A stretch of 64,000 bases of DNA from Flagellimonas nanhaiensis (GCF_003382275.1 NZ_QTJX01000001.1:558001-622000); one strand, 5' to 3'; positions 27,463 to 36,136 are shown, counted from the stretch's first letter. The notes: generated by a model from the letters alone, not told the origin. Program-made: numbers and translations.

Positions 27463-28719
27463 ATGAAGACTTTTAAGGTACTGCTCTGGCAGAACAGGGC
27501 AAAGACAAAAAATGGACTGGCACCGATCTATGCCAGGGTCACCATCGATGGAAAAAGGGCCGAGATCAGCACGGGGACCAGCTATCCAATTGACAACTGG
27601 GACAGCAAGGCCAGCAGGGCGATGGGAAGGTCCGATGGGGCCAGGTCCCTGAACCACAAACTGGACAGAATTCGCCAACGGCTCCATGACTGTCACCAAG
27701 AACTGGTAATGGAAGGCGGATACATTGATCCACAGACCGTCAAGGCCAGATACTTGGGCAACGATGACAGAGGAAGGACCCTTATGGACGTTGTGTCCTA
27801 CCATGGGGACAAGATGGAAAGTGTGCTCAAGGAGGGGACGCTCAAGAACTACCAAACCACAAGGACCTACCTTGGGAACTATCTGAAACATTCACTGAAG
27901 ACCACGGACATCCATCTGGAGAAACTGAGGTACGGCTTCATCATTGATTTTGAGCGGTACCTGCGCAACCCCAAGAATGCCATCAGCAGCAAACCCATCA
28001 CCAACAATGGGGTAATGAAGCACCTGGAACGGCTCAACAAACTGATGAACCTTGCGGTGAAACTTGAATGGCTGGCGAAGAACCCCTTTTCGAGATACTC
28101 CCTGAAGTTCACCAAATTTGACCGGAGCTATCTTACCAAAACCGAGCTTTCAATCTTTGAGATAATCAAACTCAAAAAACAATCACTGTCAATCTGCAGG
28201 GACATGTTCGTGTTTGCCTGCTATACGGGGCTTTCCTATATCGATATGAAACAGTTGACCAGGGACCAGATTGTCTTGGGCATCGATGGCAAGAAATGGA
28301 TTTTCCTCAGAAGGGAGAAGAGCCAGCAACCGGTAAGGGTACCCCTGCTCTCCAAGGCACTTGAGATCTTGGAGAGGTACAATGATAAACTTCCATCTAG
28401 AAGCTGCCTACCTGTGTACTCCAACCAAAAAATGAACAAGTATATCCGGGAAGTGGCCAAGCTCTGCAAAATCGACAAGCACATCAGCTTCCATGTGGCA
28501 CGGCACACCTTTGCCACAACAGTGACCCTGTCCAACGGTGTGCCCATCGAGACGGTCTCCAAGCTCTTGGGACATACAAAGCTCTCGACCACCCAGATCT
28601 ATGCCAGGGTGTTGGAGAGCAAGATCAGCAATGATATGGAACTATTGGAGGACCGGCTTGTTTCCATTGAAAGGAATGCCGAACAATTGGCAAAAACATC
28701 AAGAATCCTTAAAAATTGA
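27463..28719 (+). CDS. Tyrosine recombinase/integrase (Bacteroidota, IntDOT-like)
   Basis: A 418-residue integrase with an N-terminal arm-binding domain (about 1-95), a SAM-like core-binding domain (about 110-200) and a catalytic domain (about 215-400). Seen are CYTGLSYIDMKQL, where Ser258 occupies the place of the first catalytic Arg as in IntDOT, then HVARH (His344, Arg347), LLGHTKLSTTQIYARV with His371, and nucleophile Tyr380. It starts 218 bases after tRNA-Pro, the usual place for a tRNA-targeting integrase. Its G+C is higher than that of the hydrogenase genes. It should catalyse integration and excision between the 14-base repeats. Confidence 0.93.
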   Translation: MKTFKVLLWQNRAKTKNGLAPIYARVTIDGKRAEISTGTSYPIDNWDSKASRAMGRSDGARSLNHKLDRIRQRLHDCHQELVMEGGYIDPQTVKARYLGNDDRGRTLMDVVSYHGDKMESVLKEGTLKNYQTTRTYLGNYLKHSLKTTDIHLEKLRYGFIIDFERYLRNPKNAISSKPITNNGVMKHLERLNKLMNLAVKLEWLAKNPFSRYSLKFTKFDRSYLTKTELSIFEIIKLKKQSLSICRDMFVFACYTGLSYIDMKQLTRDQIVLGIDGKKWIFLRREKSQQPVRVPLLSKALEILERYNDKLPSRSCLPVYSNQKMNKYIREVAKLCKIDKHISFHVARHTFATTVTLSNGVPIETVSKLLGHTKLSTTQIYARVLESKISNDMELLEDRLVSIERNAEQLAKTSRILKN

Positions 28720-29100
28720 ACTGTTACGATGTTAAAGGGCCGATTGGGTTCATAAGCCATTTGGAACGGCAACTAGTTTGATAGGGAAAGTCAGGTCACA
28801 GGAAAGGCCCGTCGGTGGATCAGAGTATCCATTGGTGGGCTTTTGGTTTAAAGGCTAAAAGATTATGGTTCCAATCCGCCTCAAAGAAGGGCAGGTATGT
28901 TTTCCGAATTGTTTTGCTACGCAAAAGAATTAAGGAAAAGCGAGAGGGTAGCACGGCAAGCCGGTGCCACGATACCATTTTTGCTCCGCAAATCCCCATG
29001 AACAAAGGGATGGGGGATAAACAAAAGAATAATGGGAATCGAAGAGTTTGCGCCAAACCCCTCCTAAACACAGATAAACACTGAAAAAGTTTGATGTAAA
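28720..29100 (+). other. Intergenic region after the integrase
   Basis: No convincing gene was seen in these 381 bases. A long hairpin (28803-28844: AAAGGCCC with GGGCTTTT, inner GGTGGAT with ATCCATT) followed by a T-rich tract may terminate the integrase transcript. The remainder may hold regulatory or transfer sites, but nothing recognisable. Confidence 0.4.
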
Positions 29101-29646
29101 ATGATAGTAAAGGGAAAATACAGGTACAGTTACAGTACAATCAACCTCAAGACCGGCGTGGCGAATAGGTTCCGAAAGTTCTCAAAACGGGTGGCACCAT
29201 CCCATTCCGAGACACTGCAAAAGATGATGGACTTTTTTCAGTGGCACGGATTTGACCCATCGGAAAGGTCCTCAAAAGGGATACTGGATGAAATACAAAA
29301 GAACCGTAAACGAATGGAGGCGGCCATAGCCATCATTCGGGACATAGAGATCACACAGACCAAACCGACCAATGCCATTCTCCATGCCCTGCTCGAACAA
29401 AAAATCAAGGATGAGCCGGTAAGAAAGGAACAAAGACCATTAAAAAAGGAGCCCGAGATTGAGATTACTGTCCCCAGGATTCGCTATGAAAGGTTGATGG
29501 ACAAAATGGGGATGCTCAAAAGGGAAAGCCAATATGTTGTGGACCACATCACTTTGATAAAACCTTCTTTCGGAAAGCCCTATTTGAAGCTGGAGATCAC
29601 GGAAGGTGAGCTGGAAAACTATAAACGTACCCTTCAAAACTTGTAG
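29101..29646 (+). CDS. BfmA/BtgA-like mobilization protein
   Basis: A 181-residue basic, helix-rich protein resembling the BfmA/BtgA family that accompanies mobilizable Bacteroidota elements: early TGVANRFRKFSKRVAPSHSETLQKMMDFF, then GFDPSERSSKGILDEIQKNRKRMEAAIAIIRDIE. The FSKRVAPSHSETL segment could be a ribbon-helix-helix-like DNA-binding piece. Its usual partner relaxase (BmgA/BfmB-type) is absent, so it may be a remnant or act with a helper element. Base composition resembles the integrase, not the hydrogenase genes. Assignment is by remembered family pattern only. Confidence 0.6.
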   Translation: MIVKGKYRYSYSTINLKTGVANRFRKFSKRVAPSHSETLQKMMDFFQWHGFDPSERSSKGILDEIQKNRKRMEAAIAIIRDIEITQTKPTNAILHALLEQKIKDEPVRKEQRPLKKEPEIEITVPRIRYERLMDKMGMLKRESQYVVDHITLIKPSFGKPYLKLEITEGELENYKRTLQNL

Positions 29647-29767
29647 ATACTTTCCGAACGATATTTAGCTTCCTGCCTCGCTCAGTAGTATTAGTTCGGT
29701 AAGGTTTGGGACGCTTGCAGCGCAAAACCCGGTTTTGCTCGCCAAAACAGTTGATAATTATTTGCTG

Positions 29768-29798
29768 TTGCAAAATATAATATCAGATATATTATTTG
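29768..29798 (+). promoter_or_regulatory. Possible hydrogenase operon promoter
   Basis: The TTG at 29768-29770 is followed after 19 bases by TATTATTTG, a one-base-longer variant of the TAnnTTTG box. It lies in a very A+T-rich 29750-29894 stretch upstream of hupS, the first gene of the hydrogenase series. Confidence 0.35.
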
Positions 29799-29894
29799 TA
29801 AAAAGTCTAAATAACATTTAATAATATAATTATTTTGTTAAATAAGTATCATATTCTTATTTTCAGTTCTTTAAAAAATATATCCAATAATATT

Positions 29895-30857
29895 ATGGCT
29901 AACGTATTATGGTTACAAGGAGGTGCATGTAGTGGAAACACAATGTCTTTCTTGAATGCTGAAGAACCCACAGTGGTTGAACTTATCACTGACTTCGGCC
30001 TTAACATTTTGTGGCACCCAACTACAGGTTTACAAATTGGAGATCAGGTGCAAGATCTTTTAAAGGATATCATTGCAGGAAAAGTGCAAATGGATATACT
30101 TGTGTATGAAGGCTCGTTGATTCAGGGCCCAAATAATACGGGCACGATGAATTATTTTGCCGACCGCCCAATGAAAGACTGGATCAAGGAACTGTCTGAA
30201 GTGGCTGGATATGTAGTGGCAATAGGGGATTGTGCTACATGGGGAGGAATACCTGCCGTACCACCAAACCCCAGCGAATCTACGGGAATGCAATTCCATA
30301 AAAAGAAAAAGGGAGGTTTTTTAGGGGGCAATTATGTTTCAAAAGGAGGATTGCCAGTAATAAATATACCCGGTTGCCCTGCTCACCCAGATTGGATAAC
30401 ACAAATTCTTGTGGCCATAGCTGTTGGACGAATAGGGGATGTGCAAATTGACGATTATCATAGACCCAAAACATTCTTCACCAATTTTGTTCAACATGGT
30501 TGTACCAATGTAACCAACTTTGCACAAAAGGTTGATGGAGGGTTCGGTCAGCGTGGCCATGGTTGTTTGTTTTATGAAGTAGGTTGTCGAGGACCTATGA
30601 CACGCGCTAGTTGTAACAATATCCTGTGGAACAGGCAATCCAGTAAAACAAGGGCAAATCATCCTTGTTTGGGATGCACGGAACCTGGTTTTCCCCATCA
30701 CGATCTGAAAAAGGGAAGTGTTTTCAAAACCATGAAATACTTAGGCGTATTGCCCAAGGAAGTTCCCACCGGAAGAACCAAACTGGCTTATTATATTGAA
30801 GCTGGCTTCCAAAAGGTATTGCCCAAAAACCAAAGAGTACACGAAGGTTCAAAATAG
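29895..30857 (+). CDS. hupS: [NiFe]-hydrogenase small subunit, group 2a-like
   Basis: A 320-residue Fe-S subunit that passes electrons from the NiFe site. The start is set at ATG 29895, giving MANVLWLQGGACSGNTMSF, which matches cyanobacterial HupS; a TTG 60 bases earlier would add an unrelated tail. No Tat signal is present, as in group 2 enzymes, so it should be cytoplasmic or attached to the inner face of the membrane. Cysteines for three clusters are visible: GGACSG (Cys12), AIGDCATWGG, NIPGCPAHPDW, HGCTNV, GCLFYEVGC, ASCNNILWN and HPCLGCTEPGFP. Strong resemblance to HupS/HucS supports an uptake role. It is followed by hupL after 21 bases. Confidence 0.95.
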   Translation: MANVLWLQGGACSGNTMSFLNAEEPTVVELITDFGLNILWHPTTGLQIGDQVQDLLKDIIAGKVQMDILVYEGSLIQGPNNTGTMNYFADRPMKDWIKELSEVAGYVVAIGDCATWGGIPAVPPNPSESTGMQFHKKKKGGFLGGNYVSKGGLPVINIPGCPAHPDWITQILVAIAVGRIGDVQIDDYHRPKTFFTNFVQHGCTNVTNFAQKVDGGFGQRGHGCLFYEVGCRGPMTRASCNNILWNRQSSKTRANHPCLGCTEPGFPHHDLKKGSVFKTMKYLGVLPKEVPTGRTKLAYYIEAGFQKVLPKNQRVHEGSK

Positions 30858-30878
30858 TAGCAACGAAAAAGATATAAA

Positions 30879-32471
30879 ATGTCAGTAAAAGAATTAAATA
30901 TATCCCCAGTTGGCCGTGTTGAAGGTGATTTGGATGTAAAAGTCTATATCGACAACGGAAAAGTGACCCGTGCCCATACACAAGCTGCAATGTTCAGGGG
31001 GTTTGAGAAAATAATGGCGGGCAAGGACCCCCAATCGGGACTTATTGTTACACCTAGAATCTGTGGTATCTGTGGTGGATCGCACCTATATTGTGCATCA
31101 TCAGCCCTGGATACTGCTTGGGGAACCCAGCTAAGCCCAAATGCATTGTTGTTAAGGGCAATAGGTCAGGCGACGGAAACGATCCAAAGTATACCAAGAT
31201 GGTTTTATGCCATTTTTGCCACTGACTTGGCAAATAAGAAATTTGCAGATAAACCACTCTATAAAGAGGTAGTGAAAAGATGGTCCGCATATGTTGGGGA
31301 AACATTCCAAATCGGTTTGACTGCAAGTGGTTTGCCGGTTCAAGTATATGCGCTGTTCGGAGGACAATGGCCGCATTCTAGCTACATGGTGCCAGGAGGT
31401 GTAATGTGCGCGCCCACCCTGAAAGATATAACACGTGCCCATGCAATAATGACCCAGTTCAAGAATGATTGGCTTGAGCCTGTTTGGCTGGGATGTTCCA
31501 TTGAAAGATATTTAGAGATTAAGACTTGGGATGATATGTTGGCCTGGGTCGATGAAAATGAATCACACAGGAATAGTGATTTGGGATTGTTCATACGGGC
31601 CGGACAAGAATTCGGATTGGATAAGTTTGGTCAGGGTGTGGGTAAGTTTTTGGCATTTGGCACATACTTACATAAAGATCTTTATAACACCCCCACGATA
31701 GATGGCAGAAATAAAGCCCTCATATCTTCAAGTGGTTTCTTTGATGGAAAAAATTACCACGAGTTCGACCACATGAAGGTAAGTGAACATGTGAAACATT
31801 CTTGGTACAACAATCAAGAAGATGGTCTACATCCTTGGGATGAACCACTTCCAACGCCAGCTCAATCACAAACATTACACGAGAGTAATTTTGATTCGCA
31901 ATACAGTTGGGCAAAGGCACCACGTTATGATGGACATGCTGCGGAAGCAGGTCCGTTGGCCAGAGTGGTAATGAATGCAAACCCCAATAATCTCGACCAC
32001 CAGATTAAGGATCCCTTGTTTGGAGACATTATTCAAAAGTTGGGTCCAAGTGTATTTACAAGGGTATTGGCACGGGTCCATGAGGCACCTCGACTATATA
32101 CACTGATTGATAAGTGGTTGAGTGAAATAGACCTGGATGGGGAGTTTTACATAAAGCCTGTTGAGAAAGATGGTAAAGGTTTTGGTGCAACGGAAGCAGC
32201 CAGGGGTTCGTTGGCCCATTGGATTGAGATAAAAGACGGCATTATCAAAAATTATCAGGTAATGGCCCCAACCACATGGAATGTTGGTCCACAAGATGGA
32301 AACGATAATCCCGGTCCCATAGAATCTGCTCTTATGGGCACTACGATTGAGGATCCCCTTGACCCTGTGGAAGTGGGCATAGTGGCACGCTCTTTTGATT
32401 CGTGTCTAGTATGTACCGTTCATGCCCATGATGCAAAAAGCGGAGTGGAATTATCTAGGTTTAAGCTATAA
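30879..32471 (+). CDS. hupL: [NiFe]-hydrogenase large subunit, group 2a-like
   Basis: A 530-residue catalytic subunit that oxidises H2. The proximal ligand motif RICGICGGSH (Cys62, Cys65) and distal motif DSCLVCTVH (Cys509, Cys512, His515) hold the NiFe(CN)2CO centre. Fifteen residues after His515 form the tail that the maturation protease must remove. Ser508 stands where most [NiFe] enzymes have Pro. The N-terminus SPVGRVEGDLDVKV is typical. Together with the Tat-less HupS it fits group 2a uptake enzymes (cyanobacterial Hup, mycobacterial Huc), some of which oxidise atmospheric H2; affinity cannot be judged from sequence. Confidence 0.95.
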   Translation: MSVKELNISPVGRVEGDLDVKVYIDNGKVTRAHTQAAMFRGFEKIMAGKDPQSGLIVTPRICGICGGSHLYCASSALDTAWGTQLSPNALLLRAIGQATETIQSIPRWFYAIFATDLANKKFADKPLYKEVVKRWSAYVGETFQIGLTASGLPVQVYALFGGQWPHSSYMVPGGVMCAPTLKDITRAHAIMTQFKNDWLEPVWLGCSIERYLEIKTWDDMLAWVDENESHRNSDLGLFIRAGQEFGLDKFGQGVGKFLAFGTYLHKDLYNTPTIDGRNKALISSSGFFDGKNYHEFDHMKVSEHVKHSWYNNQEDGLHPWDEPLPTPAQSQTLHESNFDSQYSWAKAPRYDGHAAEAGPLARVVMNANPNNLDHQIKDPLFGDIIQKLGPSVFTRVLARVHEAPRLYTLIDKWLSEIDLDGEFYIKPVEKDGKGFGATEAARGSLAHWIEIKDGIIKNYQVMAPTTWNVGPQDGNDNPGPIESALMGTTIEDPLDPVEVGIVARSFDSCLVCTVHAHDAKSGVELSRFKL

Positions 32472-32496
32472 TCTTTGATACAATATTTAGATGGAG

Positions 32497-32530
32497 ACTT
32501 TCCCGAGAGGCAACTCTGGGAAAGTTTTTT
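32497..32530 (+). terminator. Hairpin with T run between hupL and hupD
   Basis: The stem ACTTTCCC/GGGAAAGT, extended by AGA/TCT with one bulged G, is followed by six T. It may partly terminate transcription or protect the hupSL mRNA, giving more structural subunits than maturation proteins. Confidence 0.65.
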
Positions 32531-32553
32531 AATTTAAAAGAAATAAAGAATAC

Positions 32554-33033
32554 ATGAAAACGGCAATAATGGGTTTTGGCAACCCGGTGCGCAGTGATGA
32601 TGCAATAGGCATATATGTAATTGAACAATTACGTGAGAAACTTCCTGGATTGGACAATGTTACCATTTTTGATATGGGAACAGCAGCGTTTGAAGTGCTC
32701 TTTGGATTAAAGGGGCATAGTAAAATTATCCTTGTGGATGCCGTTTTGAATAGTGATGAACCTGTAGGCACCTTGTTTAAGGTGCCGGCCGAGGAAGTTA
32801 TTAAAGCACCCCAAGATGACCCAATGGTATTTCTACATGGAATGAAATGGGATCAAGCACTTTCATACGCGAAAAAAATATTACAAGACGAATACCCAAA
32901 GGATATCCAAGTGTATTTGGTGGCAATAGAGAACACCAAATTGGAAGTGAATTTAAGTAATGTGGTAAAAGAAGCCGGAAACAAGGTTGTACAACATATT
33001 TTGGAGGATTTAAATCAATCGATACCTACGTGA
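32554..33033 (+). CDS. hupD: Hydrogenase maturation endopeptidase
   Basis: A 159-residue protease of the HyaD/HupD/HycI family that cuts the C-terminal tail of the nickel-loaded large subunit. Seen: N-terminal AIMGFGNPVRSDDAIGIY, the metal-site acid region LVDAVLNSDEPVGTLF and a later FLHGMKW histidine. Its expected substrate is HupL with its 15-residue tail after His515. Its stop overlaps the GTG start of the next small gene (GTGA), indicating translational coupling. Confidence 0.92.
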   Translation: MKTAIMGFGNPVRSDDAIGIYVIEQLREKLPGLDNVTIFDMGTAAFEVLFGLKGHSKIILVDAVLNSDEPVGTLFKVPAEEVIKAPQDDPMVFLHGMKWDQALSYAKKILQDEYPKDIQVYLVAIENTKLEVNLSNVVKEAGNKVVQHILEDLNQSIPT

Positions 33034-33347
33034 GTACCAAAATCTCCTTGAAGACATCACATATCTGTTTGGATAATGAATTGGTTCAGCTCATTTTTGG
33101 GGAAATCAACTTCGCATATGTCACTTATGTTGAAGAACAAGGCAAGATTCTCATTACTCCCGTGACCAGTCAATGGTTTGTTAAAATGTACAAGCCCGCA
33201 CAGTTTTTATTAAAATCGCGTAACTTGAAAGGTGATAGAACACTTGCAATTCGTGAATTATTGATTGACAATGATCTGGATATGACGGATAGGGATTTGG
33301 AATATGAAGTGATTCAAAAAACCAATTTGCTAAAAGTGAACATTTAG
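33030..33347 (+). CDS. Uncharacterised small protein in hydrogenase operon (105 aa)
   Basis: I do not recognise this 105-residue protein. It starts with GTG inside the hupD stop and ends one base into the next gene (TAGTG), so it is tightly coupled to both. It is soluble, with a beta-rich first half (LIFGEINFAYVTYVEEQGKILITPV) and a charged second half containing NLKGDRTLAIRELLIDNDLDM. No cysteine pairs suggest metal binding; its only Cys is near the N-terminus. The position between protease and TPR genes suggests an assembly or scaffold role for the hydrogenase. Confidence 0.7.
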   Translation: MSTKISLKTSHICLDNELVQLIFGEINFAYVTYVEEQGKILITPVTSQWFVKMYKPAQFLLKSRNLKGDRTLAIRELLIDNDLDMTDRDLEYEVIQKTNLLKVNI

Positions 33348-33604
33348 TGGCAAACCAAAAGAACGATTGGCTGATCAATGCCGAAGTACAGTACAAAGTC
33401 ACCCCGGTCAAAGGCCGTTGGGAAGTTTCGTTGATCTTCATCAATACCGAAGATCCAAATCAGGTACTTGTACAGACTATCGGGGATTATCGCTCAAAAC
33501 AATTGGCTGAGATTTACGGTAGAAGTATGCAGCAAACCGCTGCCAAAGACCCAAGAGGCACAAAGAAACTAGATAAGGATGCTTACGATTTTAACAACAA
33601 CTGA
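33347..33604 (+). CDS. Uncharacterised small protein in hydrogenase operon (85 aa)
   Basis: An 85-residue protein starting with GTG at the stop of the previous gene and overlapping the TPR gene by 26 bases, so all three are coupled. No family is recognised. It has a beta-strand-like core (AEVQYKVTPVKGRWEVSLIFINTEDPN) and a basic helix-like end (SKQLAEIYGRSMQQTAAKDPRGTKKLDKD). There are no cysteines or membrane segments. It may be an accessory subunit or assembly factor; a scaffold analogous to mycobacterial HucM is possible but no sequence link is seen. Confidence 0.7.
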   Translation: MANQKNDWLINAEVQYKVTPVKGRWEVSLIFINTEDPNQVLVQTIGDYRSKQLAEIYGRSMQQTAAKDPRGTKKLDKDAYDFNNN

Positions 33605-35060
33605 TTTATACCACGATGTTCAGGATTTAGTTGTATCCATCGAAAGATTGGATGAACTGGTTTCTGTAACAACGAATGATAATACCATACAAGACCTTAA
33701 AATTTTGATGATAGATCAAAATGGTATCATAAGTCCCTTGGATTGGTACGATCTGGAACCTCCCTATATATTTCCTAAAATGTCATTTACCAGGGAAAAT
33801 CTCTTGGCAATGGTTTTTTATAAGTTGGGAAACCATCAAAAAGCCTTTGAATTTATTTCTGAAGAAGCCATTTTGTACAAACACCTTTTGATTGCCACCC
33901 ACTTGCAGTTTGGATATGGAATCTCAGAAGAAATGTTATCATTTTGTAGAGAAACTTCATCCATGAACTGGGTTATGGTAAACTACTATGGAGTTGTGGA
34001 GAATCCAATGGACCATACCCTATTGAAGAACCACTTTTTTGATGCGATCAAAACTACAGAAAATGATGAGTTGCAGGTCTTCACGGCAAAACATTTCCTA
34101 AATTTCCTTTTGGATATCGGTGAAGTTGACCTGGCCCAACAAATAGCCCAAGAGCATTATGAAATCGCTATCTCTGATGATGCAAAAACCGCAATGAAAA
34201 TACATTTGGCCAATATTCAAATGATGCAGTTGCAAGTACCCTATGATGTTCAAGAACTGGAAACCATACATGATGCGCAATTGGAATGTATAAATTATTT
34301 TGAGAACAAAGGGTTATATGTGCAAGCTGGTCTTTTGTTGATCGAAGCTGCCGAAGTGGCCAATTTTAAGGAAGATTTTATTACATCAAAGGAATTGATC
34401 AACAAGGCCATTCAGATTTTCAGACAAGAAGATATTCCAGAGTTTCTGGGTGAAGCGGGTTTAAAAAAGGCCATACTTCTGTATACATGGTCAAAAAATG
34501 GGAACCCCCAGTACTACAAGGCTGCCATCAATGCCTTTCAAGATGTCCTTAAAATATTTAAGCGTGACACCCATCCACAGAAATTTGCCGACATTCATCA
34601 CAATTTGGCCCTGATCTATTCGGAAATTCCCGTGAGTCCCGAAGAAAAACCAATGTGGACGGCATTTTGTGCTTCTTCCTTTAAAGAGGTCCTGGCTTTT
34701 TATACCAAAGAAGCATATCCTTATGAATATGCCATGGCCAGTCACAACTATGCCACTGCACTAATGTATTTTCCCCCGGCCAAGATTCATGACAATTACA
34801 AGAAGGCATGGGGACTATTCGAGGAGGCACTCAATGTACGAACAGCAGAATCCTACCCTTTTGAAAGGGCCTTGACCCTGTTGAATCAATTAGAACTGTC
34901 ATGGTTGACCCACAATGAAAACAATGATGAGGAAAAGAAAAAGTATGAAACCATGAAGTCCAAAGCAGAAGAAGTAAAGACCTTGATTGAGGATGAAAAC
35001 TTAATTATGCAAGCAAAAAAACACCTAGATGAATTGGAAAAAGTGAAAAGTTTAATTTAG
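33579..35060 (+). CDS. TPR-like repeat protein of hydrogenase operon
   Basis: A 493-residue, all-helical soluble protein with tetratricopeptide-like repeats, clearest at residues 85-110 (LGNHQKAFEFISEEAILYKH) and 270-450 (DFITSKELINKAIQIF, YYKAAINAFQDVLKIFKRD, YAMASHNYATALMYF, YKKAWGLFEEALNVR). No signal peptide. TPR proteins are assembly platforms; as I recall, TPR genes occur beside group 2a hydrogenases in actinobacteria and other phyla. It lies between two unknown small genes and hypA, 9 bases before hypA. Likely role: assembling or docking HupSL; the direct partner is unknown. Confidence 0.8.
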   Translation: MLTILTTTDLYHDVQDLVVSIERLDELVSVTTNDNTIQDLKILMIDQNGIISPLDWYDLEPPYIFPKMSFTRENLLAMVFYKLGNHQKAFEFISEEAILYKHLLIATHLQFGYGISEEMLSFCRETSSMNWVMVNYYGVVENPMDHTLLKNHFFDAIKTTENDELQVFTAKHFLNFLLDIGEVDLAQQIAQEHYEIAISDDAKTAMKIHLANIQMMQLQVPYDVQELETIHDAQLECINYFENKGLYVQAGLLLIEAAEVANFKEDFITSKELINKAIQIFRQEDIPEFLGEAGLKKAILLYTWSKNGNPQYYKAAINAFQDVLKIFKRDTHPQKFADIHHNLALIYSEIPVSPEEKPMWTAFCASSFKEVLAFYTKEAYPYEYAMASHNYATALMYFPPAKIHDNYKKAWGLFEEALNVRTAESYPFERALTLLNQLELSWLTHNENNDEEKKKYETMKSKAEEVKTLIEDENLIMQAKKHLDELEKVKSLI

Positions 35061-35069
35061 ATGTAATTT

Positions 35070-35417
35070 ATGCACGAAACATCCATAGTTAATAGCATCA
35101 TGCGCACACTGGAACAAGAGTTCGAAGTGGAAAAATTAAATAAAATGAAGGCAATCCACCTAAAAGTCGGCATATTATCAAATATTGAACCGCGTCTCTT
35201 GCATAATGCCTATAGTGCCTATCATATGACAAATCCAGGCTATCATCATGTTAAATTGCATATAGAATCGACCGAATTGAAAATTCAATGCGAAATCTGC
35301 AACCATATTACAGAAGTGAAGAACTATCGGTTTGTTTGTGCGAACTGTGAAAAACCCTGTAAAAATGTCATTCAGGGAGAAGAAATGTTGATACACAAAG
35401 TAGAATTTGAAGATTAG
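35070..35417 (+). CDS. hypA: Hydrogenase nickel-insertion protein HypA
   Basis: A 115-residue metallochaperone. The N-terminal MHETSIVNSI holds the nickel-binding His2-Glu3, and two CxxC-type pairs (CEICN, CANCEKPC) form the structural zinc site. Length is normal (about 113-118). It works with HypB to place nickel in the large subunit. It begins the hypABFCDE series, which runs without large gaps to 40849. Confidence 0.95.
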   Translation: MHETSIVNSIMRTLEQEFEVEKLNKMKAIHLKVGILSNIEPRLLHNAYSAYHMTNPGYHHVKLHIESTELKIQCEICNHITEVKNYRFVCANCEKPCKNVIQGEEMLIHKVEFED

Positions 35418-35433
35418 TTAAAAAAGAAGCGCT

Positions 35434-36129
35434 ATGATAGAAAAATCGACCAAGGCCGCACGTGGAACGGTACAATGTGAGAATACCAACATTAATTTGC
35501 TCAAGGCAAATGATTTTGTGGCAGATATCATCAAAAAGGAAATGGCCAGGACCAAAACACTTCTGGTAAACATAACCTCTTCGGCCGGAAGTGGTAAAAC
35601 CACCCTAATGCAAAAAACGGCCGAGAAACTAAAGAATAAAATCAAGATTGCGGTAATGGTGGGCGATTTGGAGACCGAGCGTGATGCAGAACGCATTCGG
35701 CAAACCGGTATTCAGGCATTGCAAATTGTTACCGGTGGCATTTGCCATTTGGAAGCCCAAATGATACATCAGGTGCTTGATCAGTTTGATCTGGAGAAAA
35801 TCGATCTTTTGTTCATAGAGAATGTCGGGAACTTGGTCTGTCCGTCTTCCTTTGATTTGGGGGAAGACTATCGCGTTACTTTAATGGCCACCACTGAAGG
35901 GGATGACAAACCAAAAAAATACCCCAAAATGTTTTTGACCAGTGATATGATGTTGGTGTCAAAGGCCGATCTGCTTCCCTATGTTCCTTTTTCGGTAGAG
36001 GCAGTGACCAAAGATGCTAGGGAAGTAAACCACGAGTTGGAGGTAATACAGATATCTTCTATTACTGAAGAAGGTATTGATGAATGGTGCGACTGGCTAT
36101 TGAAAAAGGTACTGGATAAAAAGGGATGA
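35434..36129 (+). CDS. hypB: Hydrogenase nickel-insertion GTPase HypB
   Basis: A 231-residue SIMIBI GTPase. P-loop SSAGSGKTTL, switch region VMVGDLETERDAERIR, ENVGNLVCPSSFDLGE with the metal-site Cys, and a KADLLPYV guanine motif are all present. The N-terminal nickel-storage region (CxxCGC or His-rich) of some HypB proteins is missing, so nickel must come from HypA or direct uptake by the NicO-type permease. It starts 16 bases after hypA. Confidence 0.95.
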   Translation: MIEKSTKAARGTVQCENTNINLLKANDFVADIIKKEMARTKTLLVNITSSAGSGKTTLMQKTAEKLKNKIKIAVMVGDLETERDAERIRQTGIQALQIVTGGICHLEAQMIHQVLDQFDLEKIDLLFIENVGNLVCPSSFDLGEDYRVTLMATTEGDDKPKKYPKMFLTSDMMLVSKADLLPYVPFSVEAVTKDAREVNHELEVIQISSITEEGIDEWCDWLLKKVLDKKG

Positions 36130-36136
36130 CTCCTAC

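Noticed and set aside
28815..29084. Open frame of 89 codons after the integrase
   Set aside because: Low-complexity basic composition, no recognisable motif, and a competing antisense frame; treated as non-coding.
29835..29894. N-terminal extension of the hydrogenase small subunit from a TTG start
   Set aside because: It would add 20 residues unlike any HupS; the ATG at 29895 gives the exact family N-terminus MANVLWLQGGACSGN.
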